DNA from: a virus
IMG/VR virus record: IMGVR_UViG_3300045973_001103
Location: 1 to 64,000 of that record
DNA: 64,000 nucleotides
Strand: one strand, 5' to 3'
Shown here: positions 50,654-60,522 of the stretch, piece after piece
Position numbering within the stretch: the stretch's first letter is position 1
How the letters are laid out: each line of letters opens with the position of its first letter
The notes under the pieces: generated by a model
What the model was told of the DNA's origin: nothing
What the model saw: only the letters and a program-made list of their open reading frames with translations
The model's database searches: none
Program-made: the position numbers and the translations under genes

Positions 50654-51415
50654 ATGGCTCTGCCGTTAAAACTGTTCCAGAACGTAACCGTCCAGTGGGT
50701 AATACCCGCGGGGATCACTGCCGAACTATACGACACCACCAGTCTGTACCGGTCCTCATCCGAAGCGCAGAACTACACTTTTCTGGCCTCCATACCTTTC
50801 GCCAACTCCGGAGTGCCGCAGACCTTCTGGTCCGATGCCTCCGTCGGTCTGGCCGCCAAGGGCAGCTACCATTACATGGTGGTCTTCAGCAACAGCGCAA
50901 CCGGCCTGATCTCAAACAGCTATCTGACGTACAAAGCACTGTCTCCGCGCGAGCAGCGCCTGGTCCTGCAGCTCCGTGACTCCCTGTCGCGCTTCATCAC
51001 CAATCGCCTGGCGGACGAGGAAGTCCGGCAGTACATGGACCAGGGCATACAGAACCTGAACGTCTACTCGCCCACAACCAATTTCGACATCTTCACCCTG
51101 CCGGCCAGCCTGGAACCCCTTGTCATCCTGGGCGCCATCATCATGGGCGTCGCCAACAACATGCTCGGCATCGGCTTCACCGACATCAGCTACAGTGATC
51201 AGGGCTTCAGCTTGACAGCTACCCGCATGGACAAGATGACCCAGACCTTTGACAAGGTTCTCGGATCGTACAATGCTCTGCTCGCCATCGCGAAGCTGGA
51301 CTACGCCGAGGGCGGAGAGGGCGTTGGCACGGTCATGCTCCCTATCGGTATGGGCGGCAACCTGAACCGGGGCATCATGAACGTCTTCGATCTCCTGTCA
51401 GCGGTGGGACGGTAA
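50654..51415 (+). CDS. virion protein of unknown function
   Basis: A 253-residue protein. Residues 1-95 look like a fibronectin-III-type beta domain (strands around YTFLASIPF and YHYMVVFSNS); the rest is helical with a hydrophobic stretch (LVILGAIIMGVANNML). Probably a neck or tail structure. Confidence 0.6.
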   Translation: MALPLKLFQNVTVQWVIPAGITAELYDTTSLYRSSSEAQNYTFLASIPFANSGVPQTFWSDASVGLAAKGSYHYMVVFSNSATGLISNSYLTYKALSPREQRLVLQLRDSLSRFITNRLADEEVRQYMDQGIQNLNVYSPTTNFDIFTLPASLEPLVILGAIIMGVANNMLGIGFTDISYSDQGFSLTATRMDKMTQTFDKVLGSYNALLAIAKLDYAEGGEGVGTVMLPIGMGGNLNRGIMNVFDLLSAVGR

Positions 51416-51416
51416 T

Positions 51417-52454
51417 ATGGCTAACCCTACCTGGTTCCAACCAACCCAGCAGGATCTCACGTATGAAGAGGCCGGCATTCAGACACAGGCTGAAGCGGCG
51501 CCCGGCAAGTACTGGGTCACTCCCGACGGTACCATGCTGATAGTGCCTACATACCATAATGACTTTGCGAAGCAGTTCCTCGGCGGAGAAGACAACGCGT
51601 ACTCCGCCGGCTGCGTGCGTGTGGGTTTCGATGAGAGCTTATCGATGTACTGCCAGGCCCAGGACTGCCCGGCGTTCAATAACCCAGCCCTGGAGCTGTT
51701 AGCACGGATACCCTCCATGGTAGCGGCCGAAACAATGCAGGACCGCGGAATCCTGGCCAGCTTTACAGTCAAAAAGTTTGTAGCGTCAGCATTTAGGTTC
51801 GGGGATTACGTCCAGTACGTGATCGATAAGCAGAAAGTTACGGGGTGTCTTCATCTCATGGCCGCGTCATCAATAGATCGTTCCAAAGTCATTGAAGAGC
51901 AGCTCACCGTGGACCACCTCACTATCACCTTCCACGACAAGCTTTTCGACTATTATCTCGCCGTGCCCAACATGCCGCCAGGCTGGTACATCACTGAGAT
52001 CGGTGGCATGAAAGTCGGCTTCGGATCCAAGTATCAGCTGAAGAAGTTCATGCTCAAGCTGAAGGAAGAGTTCTTCAGTGACGGCCAGATCCCCGGCAGC
52101 AACATCAAGATCGCCCCAATCCCCGAGATTGAGGAGCCGATCGTGCGCCGCATGGGCAGCGAAGTCGTATTCCCCGAAGGCTACTTCGACCCCGAGGAAG
52201 CCGCGCTGATATCCCAGCAGCTGTTCCAGAAGGCATATGAGGACCTGGTGCCAGAAGAGGCCGAGGAAGTCCTGAAAGCCGTCAGGAACCGGTATGTGGC
52301 CGCCTCTGTGCCCATCATAGAGCACGGCATACCTCTTGAGGTCAAGAAGAAGCTGGAGAAGGGTTCAGTAGGTCCCCAACTGTGGGAGATCTCCGAGGGT
52401 AATGAGGATAGCAATAAGGCCCTCAACGGCCGCCCGACCGGGCCCATGCTGTAG
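51417..52454 (+). CDS. virion protein of unknown function
   Basis: A 345-residue mixed alpha/beta protein in the late block. It is separated from the preceding gene by one base. No family recognised. Confidence 0.6.
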   Translation: MANPTWFQPTQQDLTYEEAGIQTQAEAAPGKYWVTPDGTMLIVPTYHNDFAKQFLGGEDNAYSAGCVRVGFDESLSMYCQAQDCPAFNNPALELLARIPSMVAAETMQDRGILASFTVKKFVASAFRFGDYVQYVIDKQKVTGCLHLMAASSIDRSKVIEEQLTVDHLTITFHDKLFDYYLAVPNMPPGWYITEIGGMKVGFGSKYQLKKFMLKLKEEFFSDGQIPGSNIKIAPIPEIEEPIVRRMGSEVVFPEGYFDPEEAALISQQLFQKAYEDLVPEEAEEVLKAVRNRYVAASVPIIEHGIPLEVKKKLEKGSVGPQLWEISEGNEDSNKALNGRPTGPML

Positions 52455-52457
52455 CTT

Positions 52458-52486
52458 TTTACATTTAATGTATAAACCCGTATAGT
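52458..52486 (+). promoter_or_regulatory. late-type promoter 5
   Basis: TTTACA (52458-52463), 17 bp, TATAGT (52481-52486) then AATAG, with GTATAAA at 52470-52476. The best match of the five to a normal -35/-10 pair. Confidence 0.75.
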
Positions 52487-52509
52487 AATAGAGAGCTTTT
52501 GGAGGCAGA

Positions 52510-53745
52510 ATGGAAGTTAAAGCATTCAAAGTGTCAGTAGGCGACGCAGCCGGATACACCGTCAACGTCACCCTAACCAAAGAAGATGAGGGTCATCAGC
52601 AAGAAGTTGTTGACTCGCTTTTTTATTTGGGCGCCAAGGTGAAGGACAGCAAGCAGGAAGGGGACAACCTCATCCTGATCTGCGACGTCATCGCCCGGGA
52701 CATCAACAGCTTTGTGGACCACCTCAAGACCGAGCTCTCCAGCATCATGGCACGCCCTGTGGCTGCCCCAGCAGAATTAGCGGAACCGAAGGCAGCATCA
52801 ATTTCAGGAGGAAAAGTCATGGAACTTATTTTCAACAAGCAGACATTCATGTCCGTCAAAGAGAAGATGGACCCCGCGAAGTACGTAGAGCAGGGCGAAA
52901 AAGAAAAACTCGATTTCAAACCCACTGCCCCGGCAGTCCCCACGAGCCAGAAAACTGAGAACGGTCTCGGCGCACAGTTCGTGGAACAGGGAGAGAAAGG
53001 GAAACTGCAGTACCCCAACGTAGGTAAGGAGATCAAAATGGATAAGTCAGCCGCACAGCAGCTCCCCGGTTCCGACAAAGTGGACGCCGGGAGCGTAATC
53101 GAACAGGGACAGAAAGAGAAGCTTCAGTTCCCTACCAAGCCGGGCCCCGATCCTAAAGTGAAGATGCAGGGCCTTGATAACAGCAACGAAGCCCGCAAGC
53201 AGATAGAGCAGGGCGAGAAGGGCAAGATCCAGCACGGCCAGTCCGCCGGCAAAGATATCAAGATCGAATGGCAGGTCAACAGCGACACCTCGATCGGCGC
53301 ACAGTTCATGGAGAAGGGCGACAAGGGCGGCAACAAGACCGTCTCCGGCCCGGCCAAAGAACCTGGCGTGTCCGCCCAGAAAGAGTCCGGCGCCGATAAG
53401 TTCATCGAGCGCGGCGAGAACACCAAGCCCATCCAGAAGCAGTTCTCCCTTAACTTCAAGCGCGCCAGCGCCGAAGAGAAAGAAGTGGCCGTCACCGAAG
53501 CCATCGACAACGCCATCCTCGAACTCGAAGTGGCCGCGTCCAAGTGCGGAGTGGACATGAAGAACACCCGCATGGTCGTGGTGTACACCGCGCTCCAGGC
53601 CCTCAAGGAAGGCGTAAAGAAACAGGGCAGCCTGTTCGCCCTCACCGTCCCGGCCGTAGTGCCCGAGACACTGAAAGTGACCGCATCGGTGAAAGTGATC
53701 GACGCGGACGCAGCGGCCATCGAAACCGGCAGGCGGATATTCTAA
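52510..53745 (+). CDS. repeat-containing virion protein (EQGEK repeats)
   Basis: A 411-residue protein. After an N-terminal globular part (1-100), six degenerate copies of a [VI]-E-Q-G-[EQ]-K-x-K-[LI]-[QD] motif occur at about residues 125, 157, 196, 231, 266 and 298, separated by Pro/Lys-rich, probably unstructured spacers. The last two copies are worn (MEKGDKGGNK, IERGENTKPI). The C-terminal 100 residues are a compact alpha/beta domain. The repeats look like docking motifs for a multi-copy partner. Confidence 0.7.
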   Translation: MEVKAFKVSVGDAAGYTVNVTLTKEDEGHQQEVVDSLFYLGAKVKDSKQEGDNLILICDVIARDINSFVDHLKTELSSIMARPVAAPAELAEPKAASISGGKVMELIFNKQTFMSVKEKMDPAKYVEQGEKEKLDFKPTAPAVPTSQKTENGLGAQFVEQGEKGKLQYPNVGKEIKMDKSAAQQLPGSDKVDAGSVIEQGQKEKLQFPTKPGPDPKVKMQGLDNSNEARKQIEQGEKGKIQHGQSAGKDIKIEWQVNSDTSIGAQFMEKGDKGGNKTVSGPAKEPGVSAQKESGADKFIERGENTKPIQKQFSLNFKRASAEEKEVAVTEAIDNAILELEVAASKCGVDMKNTRMVVVYTALQALKEGVKKQGSLFALTVPAVVPETLKVTASVKVIDADAAAIETGRRIF

Positions 53746-53765
53746 TCAACAGCCGGAGACCTACC

Positions 53766-55031
53766 ATGGCGCATAAACTCAACCTCGTGAAAACTCGGAT
53801 CATCTCCTCGAAAGAGGAGTTGGTCGCGTTTAAAGTGGAAGCGACCGTAGCCCTGCTGAAGTTCGCAGAGAGCAACGATTGTGACCTGGACGCGATCTCG
53901 CAGCTTCTCGCTGCGAAGTACGCCGAGATAGACCAAGCTCTCGCAGACGGGAACAAGGTCGAGACCGAGGTTGAGATTTATCCCCAGCCGGAAGCTCCGG
54001 TTCAGAAGCAGGCCTGCATGCAGCGCATTGCCGAACCCCTCCATCAGCCGCTCCCCGTCCAGATCGACAATGGGAATCCTGAAGCCCAGGACCCCGCCGA
54101 CCTGCTCGAGGCGCAGCAGGAACGTGAAATAGCTGAAGGAAACATAACCATGGAAGATATCGCCAAACTTATGTCAGAATCCCCCGAGAAGCAGGCGGTG
54201 GCCACCGATATTATGGCCGTTGCTCCGCAGCTGGGAGAAAAGACCGCCTGGGCCCTGATGACCAATGTGGCCCATGGGAAGTACTCCGCCGACGAGCTGA
54301 AGGCTGTTAAAGCCGCACTGAAGGTTCTGGCCGCGGAAGGGGAAGAGGGCGAAGAGCCGGCCGCCGAGGGCGATGACGAAACCGCCGGCGTACACGAGCC
54401 TAAGTCCAAAGAAGACGAATCCATCGAAGGGTTCAACTTCGCCGCCGTCGACGACCTTGTCGTGCGGTTCAACAAGCTTTTAGCGGAAGTGGACCCCGAG
54501 ATGTCCATGCTCCCTCCGATCACCATCGAGGAAGTAAAGCGCAAGCTCTCCGTGGCCAAGGGTGCCGAGCACACAGTACCTGAAGTCACCGGAGATCCGG
54601 ATTTCGTACAGTCCCAGCAGCCCAGCAACGTGGGCGCTAACCTGCTCCTGCCGGCTTTCCACCAGCTCCCTCCTGAAGAGAAGGGCGCCATCATGGAAGG
54701 CATCGAAGTAGGGGACCAGGACAACACCATCGACCAGTGGTACGCCGAGAACGGCATGGACGTCATCGCCGACATGGCCAAGGGCGCCCAGGAGATTCTC
54801 ACCCAGATGGGCGAAGAGCAGATCACCGGGCAGCAGGTAGTGGAACGCTTCCTCGCTGATTCCGGCGGGAAGGGCCACATCACTGCGGAGAACGTTAAGG
54901 AAGTAGTCGGGGAGATCAAGGCAGAGGCCGCCCCGGCCGCCGCCCCGGAACAGGAAGCGCCTGAAGTAGAACAGGCCGCAGTTCCCGAGGTAACCCCGGC
55001 CGCGGAGCCCGTCGCTACACCGGAGGCATAA
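53766..55031 (+). CDS. acidic virion protein of unknown function
   Basis: A 421-residue acidic protein started at 53766 (the open frame extends upstream in shadow). It has helical domains joined by Glu/Ala/Pro-rich linkers and ends in an Ala/Pro/Glu tail, a composition shared with the scaffold and protease tails of this phage. Confidence 0.6.
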   Translation: MAHKLNLVKTRIISSKEELVAFKVEATVALLKFAESNDCDLDAISQLLAAKYAEIDQALADGNKVETEVEIYPQPEAPVQKQACMQRIAEPLHQPLPVQIDNGNPEAQDPADLLEAQQEREIAEGNITMEDIAKLMSESPEKQAVATDIMAVAPQLGEKTAWALMTNVAHGKYSADELKAVKAALKVLAAEGEEGEEPAAEGDDETAGVHEPKSKEDESIEGFNFAAVDDLVVRFNKLLAEVDPEMSMLPPITIEEVKRKLSVAKGAEHTVPEVTGDPDFVQSQQPSNVGANLLLPAFHQLPPEEKGAIMEGIEVGDQDNTIDQWYAENGMDVIADMAKGAQEILTQMGEEQITGQQVVERFLADSGGKGHITAENVKEVVGEIKAEAAPAAAPEQEAPEVEQAAVPEVTPAAEPVATPEA

Positions 55032-56287
55032 TGGCCTGGGACTTTACCCGCACCAGCGACATAGGCCCCGCACACATCCGTGAGGATCTGCGCGAATTTA
55101 AAGAGATCGGAAATAACCTGACTGACGCCCAAAAGGTCGTAAAAGAAATGGTCAACGAAGATAAAGACGCTCTCAAGAAGGCCGCGGATCTCGGCACCCA
55201 CGTCAACGAAGGCAATGACGGCGGGATGTACGCCGAAACCGTGGATACCGATTTGACCCACCGGGACAAGGTGGTTCCTACCTGGGACGATAAAGATCCC
55301 AACGGCGTCTCCAAGGGCCATGCCGACCAGCGTGAGCACAACGAGACCATGCTGACCAACCAGGTGATGGACCGCGTGGACATCCCCAAGGTGGACTTCC
55401 GTGACCCCAAGCAGCCCAGCTCCAACGCTGACGGCAATCTCTACGACGGCGCCAACCGGCCCGATAAGGCCCCCGAGGGCGAAGTGCTGGGCTTGACCCC
55501 GTCCTACAGCGCAGCTGAGATCTACATCGCTATCACCCCACGGCAGTCTGCCTGGGGCTTCGGCCGCGAATCCCTGTTCGACCAGTTTATCGGGAACGTG
55601 GGCGAGATCCTGGAGACCTGCAAGGCCCACAAGGCCAGCCGGGCCGCCGCGCGCGAGGCCGTGATCAAGGTGCACGCCAGCCTGTTCGCGAAGCACGAGT
55701 GGATGTCACCCATCCTTGACCGCTTCCTGGACCGCGCTTACGGCACTACCGCCAAGGTGAAGTCAGCCCTATCTACCCTGGAAGGCTGCATTTCCGATTT
55801 CGTAGTGGTCGCGCACAAGAACGGCTGGGACAAGACCCGCGCGCTGAACGCCTCCGTCATGGAGTTCTCCTCATGGATAGAGAACTACCCGGACACACAG
55901 ACCTTGATCGAGCAGAAGATCGATGCGGCCTACGGGGTCAGCCCCGAAGTCATTTCGAAGTTCATGCCGCAGTCTGAAGCCGGCCAGGCAGCCATTAAGC
56001 TGCGCGCCGCCTATAATAAGTTTCCTTTACCCTACGCCGAGTTCCGCCGCTGGTGCTCCGCGCAGCAGGTTTCCGTGCCTACCCTGTACGCTTTAGAGAG
56101 GATAGCCCTCGAGCTGAACTATATCGCCATGCCTGAAACGCTGGTGGTGTTCGCCGACGAGCAGGAACTATACGTGAGCGACGACAAGACCAAAACCCAG
56201 GCGCTCCCGAAAAACGTAGATCCTACCAAAACGCCCGAGGAGATAAAACTCCCTGACGGCACACCCCTGAAGCGCATGAAGGAATAG
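55031..56287 (+). CDS. virion protein of unknown function
   Basis: A 418-residue protein: hydrophilic Asp/Lys-rich first 150 residues, then a helical domain (about 155-370) and a short Pro/Lys tail. Its ATG shares a base with the previous stop after GGAGG. No family recognised. Confidence 0.6.
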   Translation: MAWDFTRTSDIGPAHIREDLREFKEIGNNLTDAQKVVKEMVNEDKDALKKAADLGTHVNEGNDGGMYAETVDTDLTHRDKVVPTWDDKDPNGVSKGHADQREHNETMLTNQVMDRVDIPKVDFRDPKQPSSNADGNLYDGANRPDKAPEGEVLGLTPSYSAAEIYIAITPRQSAWGFGRESLFDQFIGNVGEILETCKAHKASRAAAREAVIKVHASLFAKHEWMSPILDRFLDRAYGTTAKVKSALSTLEGCISDFVVVAHKNGWDKTRALNASVMEFSSWIENYPDTQTLIEQKIDAAYGVSPEVISKFMPQSEAGQAAIKLRAAYNKFPLPYAEFRRWCSAQQVSVPTLYALERIALELNYIAMPETLVVFADEQELYVSDDKTKTQALPKNVDPTKTPEEIKLPDGTPLKRMKE

Positions 56288-56299
56288 CACGGGAACCTT

Positions 56300-57772
56300 A
56301 TGAACGAACCAACGCACCCTCTGACCAACGAAGCCCCTGTCGTGGAAACCGCACAAGCCCCTGTGACCCCGGAGGATATTGCTATCCCCGAAGTTCCGGA
56401 GAAGAACACGCCTCCGTGCTCTGCCGTTGCCCCACATCAGCTGGCTACCCCCGAGGATGCAGACCTGGTTTCCGCCGTTCAGAAGCTGTCTGGTAAATTC
56501 CCCAACGTAGACCCCAATCTGCTCACCTGCCTGATCAAAGAGATCCAGTCCATGACCGGCTACCGCAAGCCGGCCGAGCCCACCGCGGCCGAGCCCGCTA
56601 CCTGCGGCGTCGCCACCATCATCAACATGGCTCCGGCCATCCGCGCCGGACGCTTCGGCATGAAGGAGATAGTGGAGATCGGCCTGGGCTTCAACTACGC
56701 CGAGTTCAAGGCTGACCTGAAGCGCCTGTACAGCCACCAATCCAACACCCTGACCATTATCGCCATGCAGAATGCGTTCCGCAACAAGTACGGCCTTAAC
56801 ATCACCCTGGAGGGCGCGCTCCTCAACGATGACGATGAGACCTACTGGCGTCTCAAGCTGGCGGCCGCCGTGGAGAAGGTGGAGAAGAACCAGCTGGAGG
56901 TCGGTGACGAGGTTGTTATCCTGACCGCCAATCACAATTTCGGCAAAGTAGCCACCCTCATGAACCTCACCAACGAAGAGGCCACCGTGATCGTGGACAA
57001 CATCGCCAACAACCCTCTGATCGTGGGCGCCCCTTTCGTCAACCTGAAGCTGCTCACCGGCACAGAGAAGCAGGCCATGCTGCAGATCGGCACCGTGACC
57101 GCCAAGTACCTCCCGGAAGGTCTCCGGCCGGATACCCTGGCGGCGTGGCATCGCGCTCTGGGGCAGTACATCTACACTAGCAACCTGCCCGGTATGGAGC
57201 CCATCACCCTCCATAGGGTCCTGAACGCCAGCCAAACCTGTGAGCACAAGGGCTGCCTGGGCGACTTCTCCAAAGAGGTCAATGCTGAGAACCTGGTTTC
57301 AATCTACGGCCGCATCGCAGATGTCAGCACAGTGGCCGCCATTAAGGTGACTCCCGTTAATGGGCAGACCGACTTTGCTGCGCGCACCGCGGTGGCCGAC
57401 ATTCTGGACGAGATGGTCAGTGACAGGACCATCACCGACATAAAGGTCCGCTTCTCCGGCAGCACAGGATATTACATTGTGGTGTCCTTCAACAACATGG
57501 CCAAGATCAAGACGCACCAGGACCGCATACAGGCCATGATCACACCTTATCTGGAGAACAGCAAGGTAGGGTTCGTCCTGGGCGCCACCACCAAGCCCAA
57601 CGCCATTTCCATAGCCACCGACGTGCGCACAGTGCCCGCAGCATACTCGGTCAATCAGGATACCGGCCTCGTGTGCGTGCCTCTTGATCCTATGAAGCTG
57701 TCAGATTTTGACCCGAAGCGGGCCACCATCTCCCAGCTGAGTGAGGCATATGGACTCGGCATTACAGCGTAG
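56300..57772 (+). CDS. virion protein of unknown function
   Basis: A 490-residue alpha/beta protein with a Pro-rich start. A stretch near residues 200-260 (VGDEVVILTANHNFGKVA) looks like a small beta-barrel. No family recognised. Confidence 0.6.
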   Translation: MNEPTHPLTNEAPVVETAQAPVTPEDIAIPEVPEKNTPPCSAVAPHQLATPEDADLVSAVQKLSGKFPNVDPNLLTCLIKEIQSMTGYRKPAEPTAAEPATCGVATIINMAPAIRAGRFGMKEIVEIGLGFNYAEFKADLKRLYSHQSNTLTIIAMQNAFRNKYGLNITLEGALLNDDDETYWRLKLAAAVEKVEKNQLEVGDEVVILTANHNFGKVATLMNLTNEEATVIVDNIANNPLIVGAPFVNLKLLTGTEKQAMLQIGTVTAKYLPEGLRPDTLAAWHRALGQYIYTSNLPGMEPITLHRVLNASQTCEHKGCLGDFSKEVNAENLVSIYGRIADVSTVAAIKVTPVNGQTDFAARTAVADILDEMVSDRTITDIKVRFSGSTGYYIVVSFNNMAKIKTHQDRIQAMITPYLENSKVGFVLGATTKPNAISIATDVRTVPAAYSVNQDTGLVCVPLDPMKLSDFDPKRATISQLSEAYGLGITA

Positions 57773-58022
57773 CATCATGGACCTGCTTAAATCCGGAGCA
57801 GAACTTTTAAACCGCAGCAAGGTTCCTTCAGAAAAGCAGTTCCCCAGTATACCAGAGGAGTTGGCCGGACAGCACTCTTATTTGTTTGACATCATCCGCG
57901 ATCACGTTATAGACTGGGATGAGGACAAAATAACTCTGGATTTTTCTCGGCGCAGCAACACAGGCAAGTTCGTTTTATCTCGTGCAGCAGGTTCTAAATT
58001 CACGATGACGAGGAGCAAGTAA
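57750..58022 (+). CDS. small protein of unknown function
   Basis: A 90-residue protein started at 57750 with GAGG five nt upstream; it overlaps the previous gene by 23 bases. No motif. Confidence 0.6.
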   Translation: MDSALQRSIMDLLKSGAELLNRSKVPSEKQFPSIPEELAGQHSYLFDIIRDHVIDWDEDKITLDFSRRSNTGKFVLSRAAGSKFTMTRSK

Positions 58023-58023
58023 T

Positions 58024-60246
58024 ATGGCGAAGAAAGAATTAACCGTGGGCACCGACGTGACCCGCAAAGAAACCGGACAGATAGGTAAGATCATGAACAT
58101 GTACTCGGGGAATTACATCGTCGAGCTGTCAAGCGGCGATACTACCCGGCACGAGACCCGCATCGTGTCACCTGCCGTCATGGACACCGACTACAGCGTA
58201 GGCAAGAAGTCCGCCTCGTTCGTAGTGAACGCCGACGAAGAAGCCGCTTTCCAGCAGCAGAAAGACATCTGGACCAAGGGCATCTACAACCTGATGATAA
58301 AGTACATCGGCGCCACTTCACCGATACCTCCGTCAGAAGAGTGCATCGGCGCAATCTACACCTTCGCTAAAGACGCGGCCAACGACATCGCCGTCTCCCG
58401 CTCCGGAGAGGTTTTCACCAATGCGATGCAGACCTTCGTGGACAACAGCGCCCGCTCCAAGACCTCCTACGCACGCCAGGCTGCCGACAGGGCCTACCAG
58501 GAACTCCTCGCTTCAGTGAAGGGAGATCCGGCGGCCGAGCAGCAGGTTACCGCGATGTACCAGAAGCAGATGGAAGCGCTCAAGGAGAAGGAAGGCGAAG
58601 CCCGCCAGTCCGCCTCCACTGTGAAGCCGACCGACTACGCCGACCAGGGTTATATGGAACGCGTGGCCCAGGCCATCTGGATCGCCACCGACATAAAGCC
58701 TCGCATAGAGGCCATGATCTCCAACGCGGCCACCGAGGCCGGCACAGACCCCTCGGCCGTCATGGAACAGCCTGTACCTCCGGGTGAGCAGGAACTGGCC
58801 ACTATCGCCAAGACCAACCCGGAAGCTGCCCAGAAGCTGTCCGATCGCTACAACCAGCAGATCGAAGCCCTGCAGCCGGTCGCCATCCGCATGAAGCAGC
58901 TCCTGAAGTCCTCCGAAGAGCTGAAGGCCATGTGGAGCGTGCTGCCGCAGAACACCGCGGCCCGCGTCATCCAGAACATCAACAAGGCCTCCACCCCGGC
59001 CGAGATCCTGGCCTCGATCACGCACTTCGCCGTCAACACCCTGACAGCGCCTACAACCGGCACGCAGACCAAGCACAAGCGCCGCGAGCCCAAGATGCAG
59101 CAGTACGAGCGCGTGCATCCTTACGCGGTGGACCAGGCATACCCCGAGTTCGCCAACGTGTCCGATGTCCCGGAAGAGAAAGAGATGCTCGCCTTCCGCC
59201 GGCGCTTCCTTGACGCCATCTGTTCAGAAGACACCGCGGGCGCGGAGAAGATCCTTGCCCAGATGGAGCAGGTGAAGACCGAGTACCAGACCGCCTACAG
59301 CGATCTGCTCCAGGGCGCTGACGCCCCCAAGCCCGGGGAAGCTAACCCGGAACTCAACTCCGCCCGCGACGAGTTCGCCAAGGCCATGATCGACGTTTCC
59401 CGCCAGACCAAGGAATGGGAAGGCCAGGCCAAAGAGCAGCTCCAGAAGGCCAAACCGCCGGAAAAGAAAAAGAAGTCCGAGGCAGCCGTCACATCCGGTT
59501 ACGGCCCCGGCCAGCCGGTCAAGTACAAAGACCTGCCCGGAGTCCATTTCATCGTCAGCTACGATGATAACGACGCCCGCAAGCTGTACCTTATCGCCGA
59601 GAGCGACGTAAACTCCCACGACCGCACCGAGCTGGTTGTCGCCAACATCGACGAGATCCAGGCCCTGCGCGTGTACAACATCGACATCGGTGACGTGGTG
59701 GATGCTTTCGGATCAGTCGGCCGCGTGACCGACGCTTCAGCCAAAGATCTGGGCTACGTGTACGCCGAACTCCGCGGCGGCCAGATCGTACCCATCGAGC
59801 TCGCCAAGACCGCGACTCCGTGGCACTACGCCGAGCCGATAGAGATCACCCGGTGCGCCACTTGCGACGCCCCTGTATCTCACGGCGGCGAGCACAACTG
59901 TCCTTTCATCGGCCTGCCTATGATGGGTAAGCCCAAGGGGAAACCTGAAATGCCTACCGACGCAAAGAAAGACGAAAAGACGGCATCCATAGACCTCAAC
60001 GCCGCGCTGGAAAGCCTCGACGTGGCCGCCACCTTCCCCGCCCCTGCCAAGGGTGTGGAAGTATACGAGGACGAGACCAACCAGATAGAGATAGGCTCGA
60101 CCGTGAAGAAGTTCGGAACCATGATCACCGGCACCGTTGTAGGCTTCAAGCGCAACTGCCACGTGGTCGACTGGGAGAACGGCGTGACCGAGCCCTGCTG
60201 GCCGCAGGAGCTGGTTCTGGTGACCATACAGGAAGATGCAAATTAA
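58024..60246 (+). CDS. large virion protein with SH3/KOW-like domains
   Basis: A 740-residue protein, the second longest plus-strand gene of the late block's length class. It starts with an SH3/KOW-like domain (VTRKETGQIGKIMNMYSG), has a long helical middle, then further beta domains near residues 540-600 and 680-735 (GTVVGFKRNCHVVDWENG). A C-x2-C...C cluster (CATCDAP...HNCPF) near 615-630 may bind zinc. Probably baseplate or tail-hub associated by position; function unknown. Confidence 0.6.
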   Translation: MAKKELTVGTDVTRKETGQIGKIMNMYSGNYIVELSSGDTTRHETRIVSPAVMDTDYSVGKKSASFVVNADEEAAFQQQKDIWTKGIYNLMIKYIGATSPIPPSEECIGAIYTFAKDAANDIAVSRSGEVFTNAMQTFVDNSARSKTSYARQAADRAYQELLASVKGDPAAEQQVTAMYQKQMEALKEKEGEARQSASTVKPTDYADQGYMERVAQAIWIATDIKPRIEAMISNAATEAGTDPSAVMEQPVPPGEQELATIAKTNPEAAQKLSDRYNQQIEALQPVAIRMKQLLKSSEELKAMWSVLPQNTAARVIQNINKASTPAEILASITHFAVNTLTAPTTGTQTKHKRREPKMQQYERVHPYAVDQAYPEFANVSDVPEEKEMLAFRRRFLDAICSEDTAGAEKILAQMEQVKTEYQTAYSDLLQGADAPKPGEANPELNSARDEFAKAMIDVSRQTKEWEGQAKEQLQKAKPPEKKKKSEAAVTSGYGPGQPVKYKDLPGVHFIVSYDDNDARKLYLIAESDVNSHDRTELVVANIDEIQALRVYNIDIGDVVDAFGSVGRVTDASAKDLGYVYAELRGGQIVPIELAKTATPWHYAEPIEITRCATCDAPVSHGGEHNCPFIGLPMMGKPKGKPEMPTDAKKDEKTASIDLNAALESLDVAATFPAPAKGVEVYEDETNQIEIGSTVKKFGTMITGTVVGFKRNCHVVDWENGVTEPCWPQELVLVTIQEDAN

Positions 60247-60520
60247 GGTAACACTATCAAGCCAGCATTACCTGCTGGACGGGCTTATCTACTCCTCCAC
60301 GAACGTGGGGGATAGCCCGTTGGCGGTGATGTCGTCCCTGGCCGCCGGGGACGTGGAGCGCGCGGAGTTCGCCAAGAAGTTCAACCTGATACTCCCCGGC
60401 ACCGCTGGCACAGTGGTCGGCACCACCTCGGTTCTCGGCGCCCCACGCTTCGCGGTCCTGTTCGAAGGCACAGCCGGCGTGGTTCCTGTTCCCGGTAAAT
60501 TCTTAAGCCAGGTCGAATAA
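60236..60520 (+). CDS. small beta-rich protein
   Basis: A 94-residue protein overlapping the preceding gene by 11 bases, with Gly/Val-rich strands in its second half. Role unknown. Confidence 0.55.
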   Translation: MQIKVTLSSQHYLLDGLIYSSTNVGDSPLAVMSSLAAGDVERAEFAKKFNLILPGTAGTVVGTTSVLGAPRFAVLFEGTAGVVPVPGKFLSQVE

Positions 60521-60522
60521 CT

